A stretch of DNA of 64,000 nucleotides, from the NCBI GenBank assembly GCA_963846165.1, contig CAWJUU010000008.1, positions 434,001 through 498,000 on the forward strand. The letters are read 5' to 3'. The DNA comes from WHSW01 sp963846165 (GTDB lineage Bacteria; Actinomycetota; Thermoleophilia; Solirubrobacterales; 70-9). Shown piece after piece: positions 15,327 through 24,282 of this stretch; positions within the stretch are counted from its first letter, which is position 1, and every line of letters starts with the position of its first letter. The notes under the pieces were generated by a model. The model worked only from the letters and a program-made list of their open reading frames with translations. It was not told the DNA's origin and searched no databases. The translations under genes were made by a program, and so were the position numbers.

Positions 15327-17405
15327 TTGACCGATTTCCTGACCGACTACGGCGTCGTGATCGCGCTCGTCTGCGCGGGCGCCGCCGTCCTCTACGGCGC
15401 CCTTGTGACCCAGCGGCTGCTTCGCAAGTCGCCCGGCAACGAGCGGATGCAGGAGATCTCGGGCGCGGTCCAGGAGGGCGCCAAGGCGTACCTCAGCCGC
15501 CAGTACCTGATCATCGGCGTGGTCGCGGTTCCGCTCGCGATCCTGCTCGCGGTGCTCCAGGACGTCAGCGTCGCAATCGGGTTCGTGATCGGCGGGGTGC
15601 TCTCCGGCGCCGCCGGTTTCATCGGCATGAACCTCTCGGTGCGGGCGAATGCCCGGGTCGCCGAGGCCGCCCGCGGCGGGGTGCCGCCGGCGCTCGACGT
15701 CGCCTTCAAGGGCGGGTCGGTCACCGGACTGCTCGTCGTCGGCCTCGCGCTGTTCGGCGTCGCCGGCTATTTCGGCATCCTCGTGCTCGGCGACAAGACC
15801 GACGAGGAGGCCGTCGACGCGCTCATCGGCCTCGGTTTCGGTGGCTCGCTGATCTCCGTCTTCGCCCGCCTCGGCGGCGGCATCTTCACCAAGGCCGCCG
15901 ACGTCGGCGCCGACCTCGTCGGCAAGGTCGAGGCCGGGATCCCCGAGGACGATCCCCGCAACCCGGCCGTGATCGCCGACAACGTCGGCGACAACGTCGG
16001 CGACTGCGCCGGGATGGCGGCCGACCTGTTCGAGACCTACGCGGTCACCTCGGTCGCGGTGATGCTGCTCGGCGTGCTCACCTTCGCCGGCGATTTCGCC
16101 CGCGAGGTGGCGCTGTTCCCGCTCGTGATCGGCGCCGTCGCGATCATCGCCTCGATCGTCGGCGCGCTTTCGGTGCGAACCTCCACCGACAAGGTCGAGG
16201 GCGCGCTCTACCGCGGCCTGATCGTCTCGGCGGTGCTCTCGGCCGCCGCCTTCTACCCGGTCACCGACTGGCTGATGAGTGACCCGCTCGAGCTCGGCGT
16301 GCTCGACCCGGGCAGCGCTCTGGCCGGCGCCGGCGTCACCGAGCTCTGGCTCTGCGCGCTGATCGGCCTCGGCGTCACCGGCGGCCTGTTCGTGATCACC
16401 GATTACTACACCTCGACTCGGTTCCGGCCGGTGAAGACAATCAGCCAGGCGTCGCAGACCGGCCACGCGACGAACATCATCCAGGGGCTCGCGCAGGGCT
16501 TCCAGTCCACCGCTGCGCCCGCGCTCCTGCTCGCGCTTGCGATCCTCGGCGCCAACGAGCTCGCAGGGATCTACGGCATCGGCGTCGCGGTGATGGCGCA
16601 GCTCTCGCTCTGCGGCCTGATCGTCGCCCTCGACGCGTTCGGCCCGATCACCGACAACGCCGGCGGGATCGCCGAGATGGCGGAGCTGCCGGAGGACGTT
16701 CGCAACGTCACCGACCCACTGGACGCGGTCGGCAACACCACCAAGGCTGTGACCAAGGGTTATGCGATCGGCTCGGCCGCGCTCGCAGCGCTGGTCCTGT
16801 TCAAGGCGTTCGAGATCGAGCTCGCCGCCGAGGAGGGCGGCGAGGGCCTGGTCTTCAGCATCTCCGACCCAGCGGTCCTGATCGGGCTGCTGATCGGCGG
16901 CATGATGGTCTACCTGTTCGCGGCCTTCGCGATCGAGGCTGTCGGCCGTGCTGGCGGCCAGGTGGTCGAGCAGGTCCGCAAGCAGTTCCGCGAGAACCCG
17001 GGGATCATGGAGGGGACCTCGAAGCCCGACTACGCCCAGACGGTCAGCATCGTCACCGCCGCCGCGCAGCGCGAGATGATCCTGCCGTCGCTGATCCCGA
17101 TCGTGATCCCGGTGATCGTCGGCCTGATCAGCGTCAAGGCGCTCGGCGGCCTGCTGATCGGCGTGATCGTCGTCGGCCTGTTCATGGCCCTGGCGATGAC
17201 CGCGGGCGGCGGCGCTTGGGACAACGCCAAGAAGCTGATCGAGGACGGCGCCTTCGGCGGTAAGGGCTCAGAGGCACACGCGGCCTCGGTCACCGGCGAC
17301 ACCGTCGGCGACCCCTACAAGGACACCGCAGGCCCGGCGATCAACCCGATGATCAAGGTGGCGAACATCGTCGCGATCCTGATCATCCCCATAGTGCACT
17401 TCTAG
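15327..17405 (+). CDS. hppA: Membrane-bound proton-translocating pyrophosphatase, K+-independent type
   Basis: Hydrolyses pyrophosphate and pumps protons out of the cytoplasm. 692 residues, about 16 membrane helices. The start is TTG behind a clear GGAGG. The pyrophosphate site is intact: DVGADLVGKVEAGIPEDDPR, NPAVIADNVGDNVGDCAGMA, the second acidic motif DNAGGIAEM, and GDTVGDPYKDTAGPAINP near the end. The subtype-defining segment reads GNTTKAVTKG: Lys followed by Thr three residues on, diagnostic of K+-independent enzymes (K+-dependent ones have Ala and Gly). The chain ends in a short IIPIVHF tail. Confidence 0.97.
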   Translation: MTDFLTDYGVVIALVCAGAAVLYGALVTQRLLRKSPGNERMQEISGAVQEGAKAYLSRQYLIIGVVAVPLAILLAVLQDVSVAIGFVIGGVLSGAAGFIGMNLSVRANARVAEAARGGVPPALDVAFKGGSVTGLLVVGLALFGVAGYFGILVLGDKTDEEAVDALIGLGFGGSLISVFARLGGGIFTKAADVGADLVGKVEAGIPEDDPRNPAVIADNVGDNVGDCAGMAADLFETYAVTSVAVMLLGVLTFAGDFAREVALFPLVIGAVAIIASIVGALSVRTSTDKVEGALYRGLIVSAVLSAAAFYPVTDWLMSDPLELGVLDPGSALAGAGVTELWLCALIGLGVTGGLFVITDYYTSTRFRPVKTISQASQTGHATNIIQGLAQGFQSTAAPALLLALAILGANELAGIYGIGVAVMAQLSLCGLIVALDAFGPITDNAGGIAEMAELPEDVRNVTDPLDAVGNTTKAVTKGYAIGSAALAALVLFKAFEIELAAEEGGEGLVFSISDPAVLIGLLIGGMMVYLFAAFAIEAVGRAGGQVVEQVRKQFRENPGIMEGTSKPDYAQTVSIVTAAAQREMILPSLIPIVIPVIVGLISVKALGGLLIGVIVVGLFMALAMTAGGGAWDNAKKLIEDGAFGGKGSEAHAASVTGDTVGDPYKDTAGPAINPMIKVANIVAILIIPIVHF

Positions 17406-17406
17406 G

Positions 17407-17757
17407 TTGGACCTCTTCGCGGGGATCTGCGTGCGCGATTACGAGGCGGCGAAGCCGTGGTACGAGCGCCTCCTGGGCTCGGAGCCGGCCTTCGTCGCGC
17501 ACGCGACCGAGTGCGTCTGGGAGCTCGGGGAGCATCGCTTCCTGTTCATCAAGGAGGACCCCGAGCGGGCCGGTTACGCCGCACACACGATCTTCGTGGA
17601 CGACCTCGAGGCTGTGGTGGAGGACATCGCGGCTCGCGGGATCGAGCCAGCGAAACGCGAGACGTACGGCAACGGAGTCCGCAAGGCGACCTACCGCGAC
17701 TCCGACGGGAACGAGATCGGCTTCGGCGGCGCGCCGCTTGGAGGCTCAGCCGACTAG
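17407..17757 (+). CDS. VOC-superfamily (glyoxalase/bleomycin-resistance fold) protein
   Basis: 116 residues, TTG start two bases after the hppA stop. The paired beta-alpha-beta-beta-beta motifs are visible: ICVRDYEAAKPWYERLLGSEP and HTIFVDDLEAVVEDIAARGIE, then YRDSDGNEIGFGG. VOC proteins bind a metal and act as lyases, dioxygenases or drug-binding proteins; the substrate is not apparent. It may be co-transcribed with hppA because of the tiny gap. Confidence 0.85.
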   Translation: MDLFAGICVRDYEAAKPWYERLLGSEPAFVAHATECVWELGEHRFLFIKEDPERAGYAAHTIFVDDLEAVVEDIAARGIEPAKRETYGNGVRKATYRDSDGNEIGFGGAPLGGSAD

Positions 17758-17764
17758 CCGGACC

Positions 17765-18142
17765 TCAAGCTTTCTCAAGTATTTCGATTCTGTAGCCGTC
17801 GGGGTCGCGGACGAAGCAGATCCGCGAGCCGCCCTTGCGCGCCTGGTACGGCGGCTTCTCGGGCTCGATTCCCTCCGCGGCGAGGCGCTCGAGGGTGCCG
17901 TCGAGGTCGTCGGTGGTGATCGCGACGTGGCCGTACCCGGTGCCGATCTCATACGGCTCCGTGCGTCCGTGGTTGTACGTCAGCTCGAGCCGGGGGCCGT
18001 CTCCCTGCAGGCCGAGGAAGCAGTTCGTGGCGTCGTCGCCGATCGCGATCCGCCGCGTCTCCTCGAAGCCGAGCTTCTCGTAAAAGCCAACCGACCGGTC
18101 GAGGTCGAGGACCCGGTAGCAGGTGTGGATCAACTCGGCCAT
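17765..18142 (-). CDS. Lactoylglutathione lyase-like VOC protein (GloA-like)
   Basis: 125 residues. It contains LIHTCYRVLDLDRSVGFYEKLGF, LELTYNHG, YGHVAITTDDLDGTLERL and CFVRDPDGYRIEILEK, closely following the glyoxalase I pattern with a metal-binding His, Glu, His, Glu set. Actinobacteria usually lack glutathione, so another thiol or a different substrate is possible. A TACGCT hexamer (reverse of 18149-18154) sits 6 nt before the ATG, a leaderless arrangement. It converges with the preceding VOC gene. Confidence 0.87.
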   Translation of the reverse strand: MAELIHTCYRVLDLDRSVGFYEKLGFEETRRIAIGDDATNCFLGLQGDGPRLELTYNHGRTEPYEIGTGYGHVAITTDDLDGTLERLAAEGIEPEKPPYQARKGGSRICFVRDPDGYRIEILEKA

Positions 18143-18168
18143 GCCGCCAGCGTAGAGGAGTAAGGATC

Positions 18169-18475
18169 ATGCTCGGCATCGCGGTAGGGGCGCTCGTTGT
18201 TTTCGCCGTAGCGGCTGGCAGTAGCAACAAGCTCTCGGGGTGAGCGGGGAGACCGACTTCACCGTCCCGGGCTCGTTCAAGATCAAGCGTGACGACACCG
18301 AGACGCCACCGGGTCTCTACTTCTCCGAGGTGGTCGTCGACGGCGATCGCGAGACCTATGTCTTTGGCGATGTGAACAAGAAGGGAACAAGGTCGAGGGC
18401 ACCGTCGAGACCGAGTTCGGGGCGCCGGACTTCTGCGGCAACTCGGTCGGCGGCTACACGGCGAAGAAGAACTGA
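18169..18475 (+). CDS. Small secreted or anchored protein of unknown family, two apparent frameshifts
   Basis: GAGGAG precedes the ATG by 8 nt. The first frame encodes a hydrophobic start (MLGIAVGALVVFAVAAGSS) and stops at TGA. An adjacent frame from 18240 continues with ETDFTVPGSFKIKRDDTETP and YFSEVVVDGDRETYVFGDVNKKG, and a third frame from 18386 finishes NKVEGTVETEFGAPDFCGNS to the stop at 18475. Restoring one G in each of two G runs (18237-18240 and 18383-18385) gives one 102-residue protein. I do not recognise the family. The pieces join too neatly to be chance. Confidence 0.6.
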
Positions 18476-18526
18476 ACGTCGGGGAGGGCGGTGGCGGCTC
18501 CGCCGCCGCCCTCCTATAGTCGCGCC

Positions 18527-19612
18527 GTGCCCAACGCCGAGCCGATCAACGTCGCCGACTACGAGCGGCTCGCGGCGGAGCGGCTCGAGCCGGGGGTGCA
18601 CGGCTACTTCGCCGGCGGCGCCGGCGACGAGCTGACGCTCCGCGACAATGTCGCCGCCTTCGCCCGCCACCGCCTGCGGCCGCGAGTGCTGGTCGACGTC
18701 TCCGAGGTGACGACGGCGACGACCGTGCTCGGGACCGATGTCGAGATGCCGCTGCTGGTCGCCCCGGTCGCCTTCCAGCGCCTTGTGGACCCCGACGGCG
18801 AGGTGGCGATGGCGCGCGCCGCCGCGGTAGCCGGGACGATCATGTGCCTGTCGACGATCGCCACCTCGCGACCAAGTGAGGTCGCTGCGGGGGCTCCGGC
18901 GGCGCCGCGCTGGTTCCAGCTCTACTGCTTTCGCGACCGCGGCGTGACCAGGGCGCTGATCGACGAGGCGGTCGACTCGGGCTTCGACGCGATCGCGCTC
19001 ACCGTCGATGCGCCGCGCGCCGGGCGGCGCGAGCGCGACCTTCGCACCACCTTCGAGGTCCCGGAGGGCGTCCATGCCCCCGCGGTCGCCGCGGCGACCG
19101 GCTCCGAGCGCGCGCTCACGGTCCAGGAGGTGTTCGCGCTGATCGATCCGTCGCTGACCTGGGACGATTTCGCCGCCCTGGCGGCCGACTGCCGGCTCCC
19201 GGTCCTGGTCAAGGGCATCCAGACGGGCGAGGACGGGAAGCTCGCGGTCGAGCACGGCGCGGCCGGGGTGATCGTCTCCAACCACGGCGGCCGGCAACTC
19301 GACGGCGTCACCGCGACGCTCGACCTGCTCCCGGAAGTGGTCGAGGCGGTGGCCGGCCGCTGCGAGGTGCTGATCGACGGCGGCATCCGCCGCGGCACCG
19401 ACGTGCTGATCGCACTCGCGCTCGGAGCTCGGGCGGTGCTCGCCGGCCGCGCGCCGCTCTGGGGGCTTGCGGTCGGCGGCGAGGCCGGAGCGCTGCGGGT
19501 ACTCGAGATCCTCCGCGACGAGATCGAGCTCGGGCTCGCATTGCTCGGCTGCTCCTCGCCGGGCGAGATCCGCGCGGAGCACGTCCGAGCCGCGCCTAGA
19601 CTCGCAAGCTGA
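18527..19612 (+). CDS. FMN-dependent alpha-hydroxyacid oxidase/dehydrogenase
   Basis: About 361 residues from GTG, with TATAGT at 18515-18520 placed 6 nt upstream (leaderless). TIM-barrel flavoenzyme of the lactate/glycolate oxidase family. It shows GYFAGGAGDELTLRDN, PLLVAPVAF, WFQLYCFRDR, TVDAPRAGRRERDLR, LVKGIQTGEDGKLAVEHG, the catalytic SNHGGRQLDG and LIDGGIRRGTDVL. The catalytic His-Gly-Gly-Arg is intact. The substrate could be lactate, glycolate or a longer 2-hydroxyacid. Its stop shares bases with the next permease start. Confidence 0.93.
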   Translation: MPNAEPINVADYERLAAERLEPGVHGYFAGGAGDELTLRDNVAAFARHRLRPRVLVDVSEVTTATTVLGTDVEMPLLVAPVAFQRLVDPDGEVAMARAAAVAGTIMCLSTIATSRPSEVAAGAPAAPRWFQLYCFRDRGVTRALIDEAVDSGFDAIALTVDAPRAGRRERDLRTTFEVPEGVHAPAVAAATGSERALTVQEVFALIDPSLTWDDFAALAADCRLPVLVKGIQTGEDGKLAVEHGAAGVIVSNHGGRQLDGVTATLDLLPEVVEAVAGRCEVLIDGGIRRGTDVLIALALGARAVLAGRAPLWGLAVGGEAGALRVLEILRDEIELGLALLGCSSPGEIRAEHVRAAPRLAS

Positions 19613-21546
19613 TGGCCGAACGGCATCCACGCGAGGCGGCGCTGCGCCGGGTTCACGGCTCCGGGGCGTTGTTCTCCGCCGCGTACGGCAACGTCGGCTC
19701 CTCGATCTACTACGCGCTCGGCCTGGTCGCGCTCTACGCGCTCGGCCTCACGCCGGTCACCTTCCTGATCGCGGGGTTGATCTTCGCCTTCACCGCGGCC
19801 ACCTACGTCGAGGCGACCGTGCTCTATCCGGAGGCGGGCGGCTCCTCGAGCTTCGCGCGCCACGCCTTCAACGAGTTCGTCTCCTTCCTCGCCGCCTGGG
19901 CGCAGATGCTCACCTACATCGTCACCGCGGCGATCTCGGCCTTCTTCGTGCCGCACTACCTGGCGGTGTTCTGGGCGCCGCTCGGCCACGGCCCTGGCGA
20001 CGTCTTCTTCGGGATCGGCGTTCTGGCGCTGCTCGCGGCGCTCAACGTCAAGGGAACCGAGGAGTCGACGCGGCTCAACCTGGTGCTCGCGGTCGCCGAC
20101 CTCCTGACCCAGGTTGTGCTCGTCGTGATCGGTTTGGTGCTGGTCTTCGACCCCGACCTGCTCGTCTCGCAGATCGAGCTCGGGAGCGTCCCGAGCTGGG
20201 GCGATTTCGCGCTCGGGATCGCGGTCGGGATGGTCGCCTACACCGGGATCGAGACGATCTCGAACATGGCCGAGGAGGCCCGCGACTCGGCGCGGACGAT
20301 CCCCCGTGGCACCGGGCTAACGGTGCTCGCCGTGGTCGGGATCTACGCCTTCCTGCCGGCGATCGCGCTCTCGGCGATGCCCGTCACCCAGCGCGCCAAC
20401 GGCGACTACACGACCGAGCTCGGGACCACCTACGCCGATGACCCGGTGCTCGGGATCGTCGAGAACATCGGGCTCAACCCGGGGCTGACCGATGGGCTCG
20501 AGATCTACGTCGGGATCCTCGCCGCGGTGATCCTGTTGATTGCCACCAATGCCGCATTGATCGGGCTCTCGCGGCTGACCTTCTCGATGGGCGTCCATCG
20601 CCAGCTTCCCGAGGTCCTGCGCCAGATCCACCCACGGTTCAAGACCCCCTACATCGCGATCATCGCCTTCTCGTGCGTGGCGGCTCTCGTAATGGCGCCG
20701 GGTGAGACGACCTTCCTCGGCGCGATCTACGCCTTCGGGGCGACCGCATCGTTCACGGTCGCCCATGTGTCGGTCGTCCGCCTGCGCAAGCTGCGCCCGC
20801 TGGAGGAGCGACCACCCGACCGCGACGGCAATCCGCCCTGGAGCCCGCGCGGCAACGTGCGGATCCGCGGCGTGCTGGTGCCGTCGACCGCGATCTTCGG
20901 CGGGATCGGGACCTTTGCGGCGTTCGTGGTCGCGATGGTGCTCGACCCGGTGATCCTCGCCACCGGTGGCGGCTGGATGATTGCCGGGACGCTGCTCTAC
21001 ATCGCCTACCGGCGCTACCAGGGCCTGCCGCTGAGCGAGACGGTCAAGGTCGAGACCCTGACCCCGCTCGGCGTCGAGGAGGTCGAGTACTCGAGCATCC
21101 TCGTCGCCTTCGACGACGACGACCCGTTCAGCGAGGAGACGGTGACCACGGCGAACGCGCTGGCCGCGCGCCGGCGCAGGGCGATCCACGTGCTCTCGCT
21201 GGTCACGGTGCCGTCGAACCTGCCGCTCGACGCCGAGCTGCCCGAGCGCGAGCGCGAGGCGCAGACGAAGATCGAGCGCGCGAAGCTGATCTGCGGGCAG
21301 CGTGTGAGCGGCCACATCCACAACGTGCGCATGGGCCAGGCCGGGCAGGCGATCATCGAGGAGGCCAGGGAGATCAAGGCGGCGGCGATCGTGATGCCGC
21401 TGCGCTACCGCGGCGGAGCGCCGCTGTACGGCAAGGCGCTGCAGACGGTGCTCGCGAAGCGGCCCTGCCGGGTGATCGTCACCGCGCACCCCGGGGACTC
21501 GGCGGATGGGAGCGCGGTTCGGCCGGCGGCCGAACCTGTCTCCTAG
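19612..21546 (+). CDS. APC-superfamily permease with C-terminal USP-like domain, KimA-like candidate K+ transporter
   Basis: 644 residues. The first ~450 residues are a 12-helix APC/LeuT-fold transporter beginning SGALFSAAYGNVGSSIYYALG, with YPEAGGSSSFARHAFNEF and YTGIETISNMAEEARD. The last ~150 residues (YSSILVAFDDDDPFSEE ... GQAIIEEAREIKAAAIVMPL ... RPCRVIVTAHPG) fold like universal stress protein/ATP-binding domains. This architecture occurs in KimA-type potassium importers and in amino-acid permeases of actinobacteria. Two TrkA-type genes follow, which favours a potassium or other cation role (inference). TAGACT at 19597-19602 lies 9 nt before the ATG. Confidence 0.85.
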   Translation: MAERHPREAALRRVHGSGALFSAAYGNVGSSIYYALGLVALYALGLTPVTFLIAGLIFAFTAATYVEATVLYPEAGGSSSFARHAFNEFVSFLAAWAQMLTYIVTAAISAFFVPHYLAVFWAPLGHGPGDVFFGIGVLALLAALNVKGTEESTRLNLVLAVADLLTQVVLVVIGLVLVFDPDLLVSQIELGSVPSWGDFALGIAVGMVAYTGIETISNMAEEARDSARTIPRGTGLTVLAVVGIYAFLPAIALSAMPVTQRANGDYTTELGTTYADDPVLGIVENIGLNPGLTDGLEIYVGILAAVILLIATNAALIGLSRLTFSMGVHRQLPEVLRQIHPRFKTPYIAIIAFSCVAALVMAPGETTFLGAIYAFGATASFTVAHVSVVRLRKLRPLEERPPDRDGNPPWSPRGNVRIRGVLVPSTAIFGGIGTFAAFVVAMVLDPVILATGGGWMIAGTLLYIAYRRYQGLPLSETVKVETLTPLGVEEVEYSSILVAFDDDDPFSEETVTTANALAARRRRAIHVLSLVTVPSNLPLDAELPEREREAQTKIERAKLICGQRVSGHIHNVRMGQAGQAIIEEAREIKAAAIVMPLRYRGGAPLYGKALQTVLAKRPCRVIVTAHPGDSADGSAVRPAAEPVS

Positions 21547-21591
21547 CCTCGCACCCGTTGGGCGCTGGGCCTCGACCTAGAATCCGGCCCG

Positions 21592-21792
21592 ATGGCCGCT
21601 CCAGCACCCGACGAGGTCTACCGTGCCGTGACCCGCATCTTCGCCGTGGTGATCATCGGCTTCGGGCTCGCGATCGTCGTGGTCACGCTTGCCAATCGCG
21701 GCGGCCCGGCGTCGTGGGGGTTCTGGATCGGTCTCATGTTCACCGCGCTTGGCGCCGGGCGCCTCTATCTGTCCCTGCGGGCACCGGATTGA
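21592..21792 (+). CDS. Small two-helix membrane protein
   Basis: 66 residues: a short polar N-terminus, then hydrophobic segments IFAVVIIGFGLAIVVVTLA and WGFWIGLMFTALGAGRLYL. TAGAAT at 21578-21583 ends 8 nt before the ATG, so it likely begins a leaderless transcript. Its TGA overlaps the TTG of the next permease, so it may be a small accessory subunit of that transporter. No named family is recognised. Confidence 0.75.
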   Translation: MAAPAPDEVYRAVTRIFAVVIIGFGLAIVVVTLANRGGPASWGFWIGLMFTALGAGRLYLSLRAPD

Positions 21793-23780
21793 TCGACGCG
21801 TTCCGCCGGGGGGGCGAGCAATCGCCGATCACGCGCCGCTGGCTGGGGGTGCCGGTGCTGTTCGCGGTCGCCTACTCGGCGGTGGGGTTCTCGCTCTACT
21901 TCGCGCTCGGACTGGTCGCCGACCGAGGGCTCGGGCTGACGCCGCTGATCTTCCTCGGCGTCGGCGTGGTCTTCCTGCTCAACACGCTCACCTATGTCGA
22001 GGGCGAGGGGATGCTGCCCGAGCGCGGTGGATCAGCCACCTTCGCCCGCCGCGCCTTCAACAACGAGCTCGTCAGCTTCATCGCCGGGTGGGCGATCCTG
22101 ATCGACTACGTGATCGTGATCGCCCTGGCGGCGATCTCGGTGCCCCACTACCTGACCCCGATCTGGTCGGGGTTCACCGATGCCGGCGGGGAGATCGTCA
22201 CCGCGGGCGCGGTCATCGCGCTGATCTGCGCGCTCAGCATCGGTTCGTTCACCGGCGTCAGGCGACAGCGGGCGCTGACCGTGGTCTCGCTCGCCGGGGT
22301 CACGCTGCTGCTCGCTGTGATCGTCGTCGGGATGCTGACCGTGTTCGACCTCGACGTGCTCACGACCGAGCTCAACCCGTTCGAGTCCGTCGGCAACCCC
22401 AGCGTCAGTGACCTCATCTACGCCGGGGTGATCGCCACGGTGGCTTTCGCGGGAATCGAGGCGGCCGCCAACCTCGCGCCCGATCTCGAGGTCGACGCCC
22501 CCGACCTGCGCAGGCTGGTGCTGCTCGCGGCGACGCTGGTGCCTGTGATCTATTTCGGGGTCGCGGTCGTCGCACTGATGGCTGTGCCCGTGGTCTCGAC
22601 GCCCGACGGGGCACAGACCGCGCTCGGAAGCATCTACATCGAGGACCCGGTGCTCGGCGTCGTTCAGAACTTCGACCCGCCCTGGATCGCCGATCTGATG
22701 GAGATCGCCGTCGTCGCGGTCGTTCCCGTTGCCTTGATCTGGGCCGCCAACACGGCAATGCTCGGCCTCTCGCGCCACGTCTACGTGATGGCGACCAGCC
22801 GCCAGATCCCGAGCTGGCTCGGCAAGCTCAACCGCCGCTTCCAGACCCCGCACGTGGCGATCCTGATCGCGGGAGCGTTCGCGTTCGGGCTCGTCGCCCC
22901 GCTCGACGTCGAGCTGCTCGGAGGCCTGTTCGCATTCGGGGCGACGATCGCGTTCACGATCGCCCACCTCTCGATCATCAGGCTGCGGATCACCGAGCCC
23001 GAGCTCGAGCGACCGTTCCGGATCCCGTTCGAGGTCGAGTTCCGGGGTGCCCGCTTACCGTTGCCGACGATCGTCGCCGCGCTGCTGACGGCGCTGGCCT
23101 GGCTCAGCGTCGTCCTCCTCCACGGCAGCGCGCTCTGGGTCGGCGGCAGCTGGATGGTCTTCGGGTTGGTCGCCTACGTGATCTACCGCAAGTACGTGGA
23201 GGGCACCCCACTGACGCAGCGGGTCGAGGTCCCGGCGGAGGCGCTGGTCAAGGACGTGGCCGAGCTCGAATACGGCGACATCCTGGTGCCGGTGTTCGGG
23301 ACCAAGCTCGACGACGACATCGTCGGCACGGCGGGGCGGCTCGCCGACGCGGCCGACATGCCCGGGGAGAGCCCGCCCCGGCTCGAGGTGATCTACGTTC
23401 TCGCGGTCCCGCTCACCGTGCCGCTCGACTCGCCGCCGCCGCGCGAGCGGGCCGAGGTCGCCAACGCGGCACTCGAGCGGGCGCAGGAGGTCGGGGAGGA
23501 GTACGACACGGTCGAGGTGCACCCGTCGGTGGTCCGTGCGCGCACCGTCGGCGGCGGGATCGTCCAGGCGGCGCGAGAGCGCGACGTCGAGGTGATCGTG
23601 ATGGGCGCCGAGCCGCCGACCCGGATTCTGGGTGGCGCGCTGCTCGGCGGGATCGGCGCCTCGCGGCCGGAGGAGATCGGCCCGGTGACCGAGTACGTGC
23701 TGCGGCGTGCGCCGTGCCGGGTCTTGATCACGGCCCCGAAGAGCGACGGTTCGAACCGGGAACCCGCGGCCGCGTCGTAG
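21789..23780 (+). CDS. Second APC-superfamily permease with C-terminal USP-like domain
   Basis: 663 residues from a TTG overlapping the stop of the small membrane protein. The transporter half resembles its neighbour (VLFAVAYSAVGFSLYFALGL, LPERGGSATFARRAFNNE, AFAGIEAAANLAPDLE) but is clearly diverged, so this is an old paralogue pair rather than a recent duplication. The C-terminal USP-like part contains YGDILVPVFGTKLDDD, a long insertion, EVIVMGAEPP and APCRVLITAPK. It lies just upstream of two TrkA-type regulatory genes. Substrate inference (K+ or amino acid) is as for the paralogue. Confidence 0.85.
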   Translation: MIDAFRRGGEQSPITRRWLGVPVLFAVAYSAVGFSLYFALGLVADRGLGLTPLIFLGVGVVFLLNTLTYVEGEGMLPERGGSATFARRAFNNELVSFIAGWAILIDYVIVIALAAISVPHYLTPIWSGFTDAGGEIVTAGAVIALICALSIGSFTGVRRQRALTVVSLAGVTLLLAVIVVGMLTVFDLDVLTTELNPFESVGNPSVSDLIYAGVIATVAFAGIEAAANLAPDLEVDAPDLRRLVLLAATLVPVIYFGVAVVALMAVPVVSTPDGAQTALGSIYIEDPVLGVVQNFDPPWIADLMEIAVVAVVPVALIWAANTAMLGLSRHVYVMATSRQIPSWLGKLNRRFQTPHVAILIAGAFAFGLVAPLDVELLGGLFAFGATIAFTIAHLSIIRLRITEPELERPFRIPFEVEFRGARLPLPTIVAALLTALAWLSVVLLHGSALWVGGSWMVFGLVAYVIYRKYVEGTPLTQRVEVPAEALVKDVAELEYGDILVPVFGTKLDDDIVGTAGRLADAADMPGESPPRLEVIYVLAVPLTVPLDSPPPRERAEVANAALERAQEVGEEYDTVEVHPSVVRARTVGGGIVQAARERDVEVIVMGAEPPTRILGGALLGGIGASRPEEIGPVTEYVLRRAPCRVLITAPKSDGSNREPAAAS

Positions 23781-23790
23781 ACTGGCGGCC

Positions 23791-24276
23791 ATGTTCATCC
23801 TCATAGTCGGGGCAGGGCGGGTCGGCTCCTCGCTCGCCCGCACGATGCTCACCGATGGTCACGAGGTCTCTTGCCTCGACGAGGACCCCGAAGCCCACGC
23901 GCGGCTCGAGATCACGCTCGAGAAATCGTGGGAGGACATGGGCGGGCACTTCACCGTCGGGACCGCGCTCGAGGTAGAGGCGCTGACCGCCGCGGGGATC
24001 GAGAAGGCGGACGTGTTCGTCGCCTCGACCGACGGCGACAACACCAACATCGTCATCGCCCAGCTCGCCACACGGCGTTTCAACGTGCCGACGGTGATCG
24101 CGCGGGTGCTCGATCCCTTCCGCGCGAAGTGGTACGAGGAGCAGGGCCTGCACACGATCTGCCCGACGCGGGTCGCGATCGACATGCTCGAGAGCGAGGT
24201 GCGGCTGGCTGCGGCTCGAACCGGCAACGGCTCGCGCGCGATCGGCGGCGTCGACTACGAGGACGCCGATCTCTAA
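23791..24276 (+). CDS. TrkA-N (RCK) domain protein without TrkA-C
   Basis: 161 residues. Rossmann-fold RCK domain: FILIVGAGRVGSSLARTML, then CLDEDPEA, VFVASTDGDNTNIVIAQLA and TVIARVLDPFRA. It stops shortly after the nucleotide-binding domain and lacks the TrkA-C ligand domain. Such proteins gate potassium transporters in response to NAD(H)/ATP. TAGACT at 23778-23783 lies 7 nt before the ATG, so it starts its own leaderless mRNA. The next TrkA gene begins 6 nt after its stop. Confidence 0.9.
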   Translation: MFILIVGAGRVGSSLARTMLTDGHEVSCLDEDPEAHARLEITLEKSWEDMGGHFTVGTALEVEALTAAGIEKADVFVASTDGDNTNIVIAQLATRRFNVPTVIARVLDPFRAKWYEEQGLHTICPTRVAIDMLESEVRLAAARTGNGSRAIGGVDYEDADL

Positions 24277-24282
24277 GAGCAG

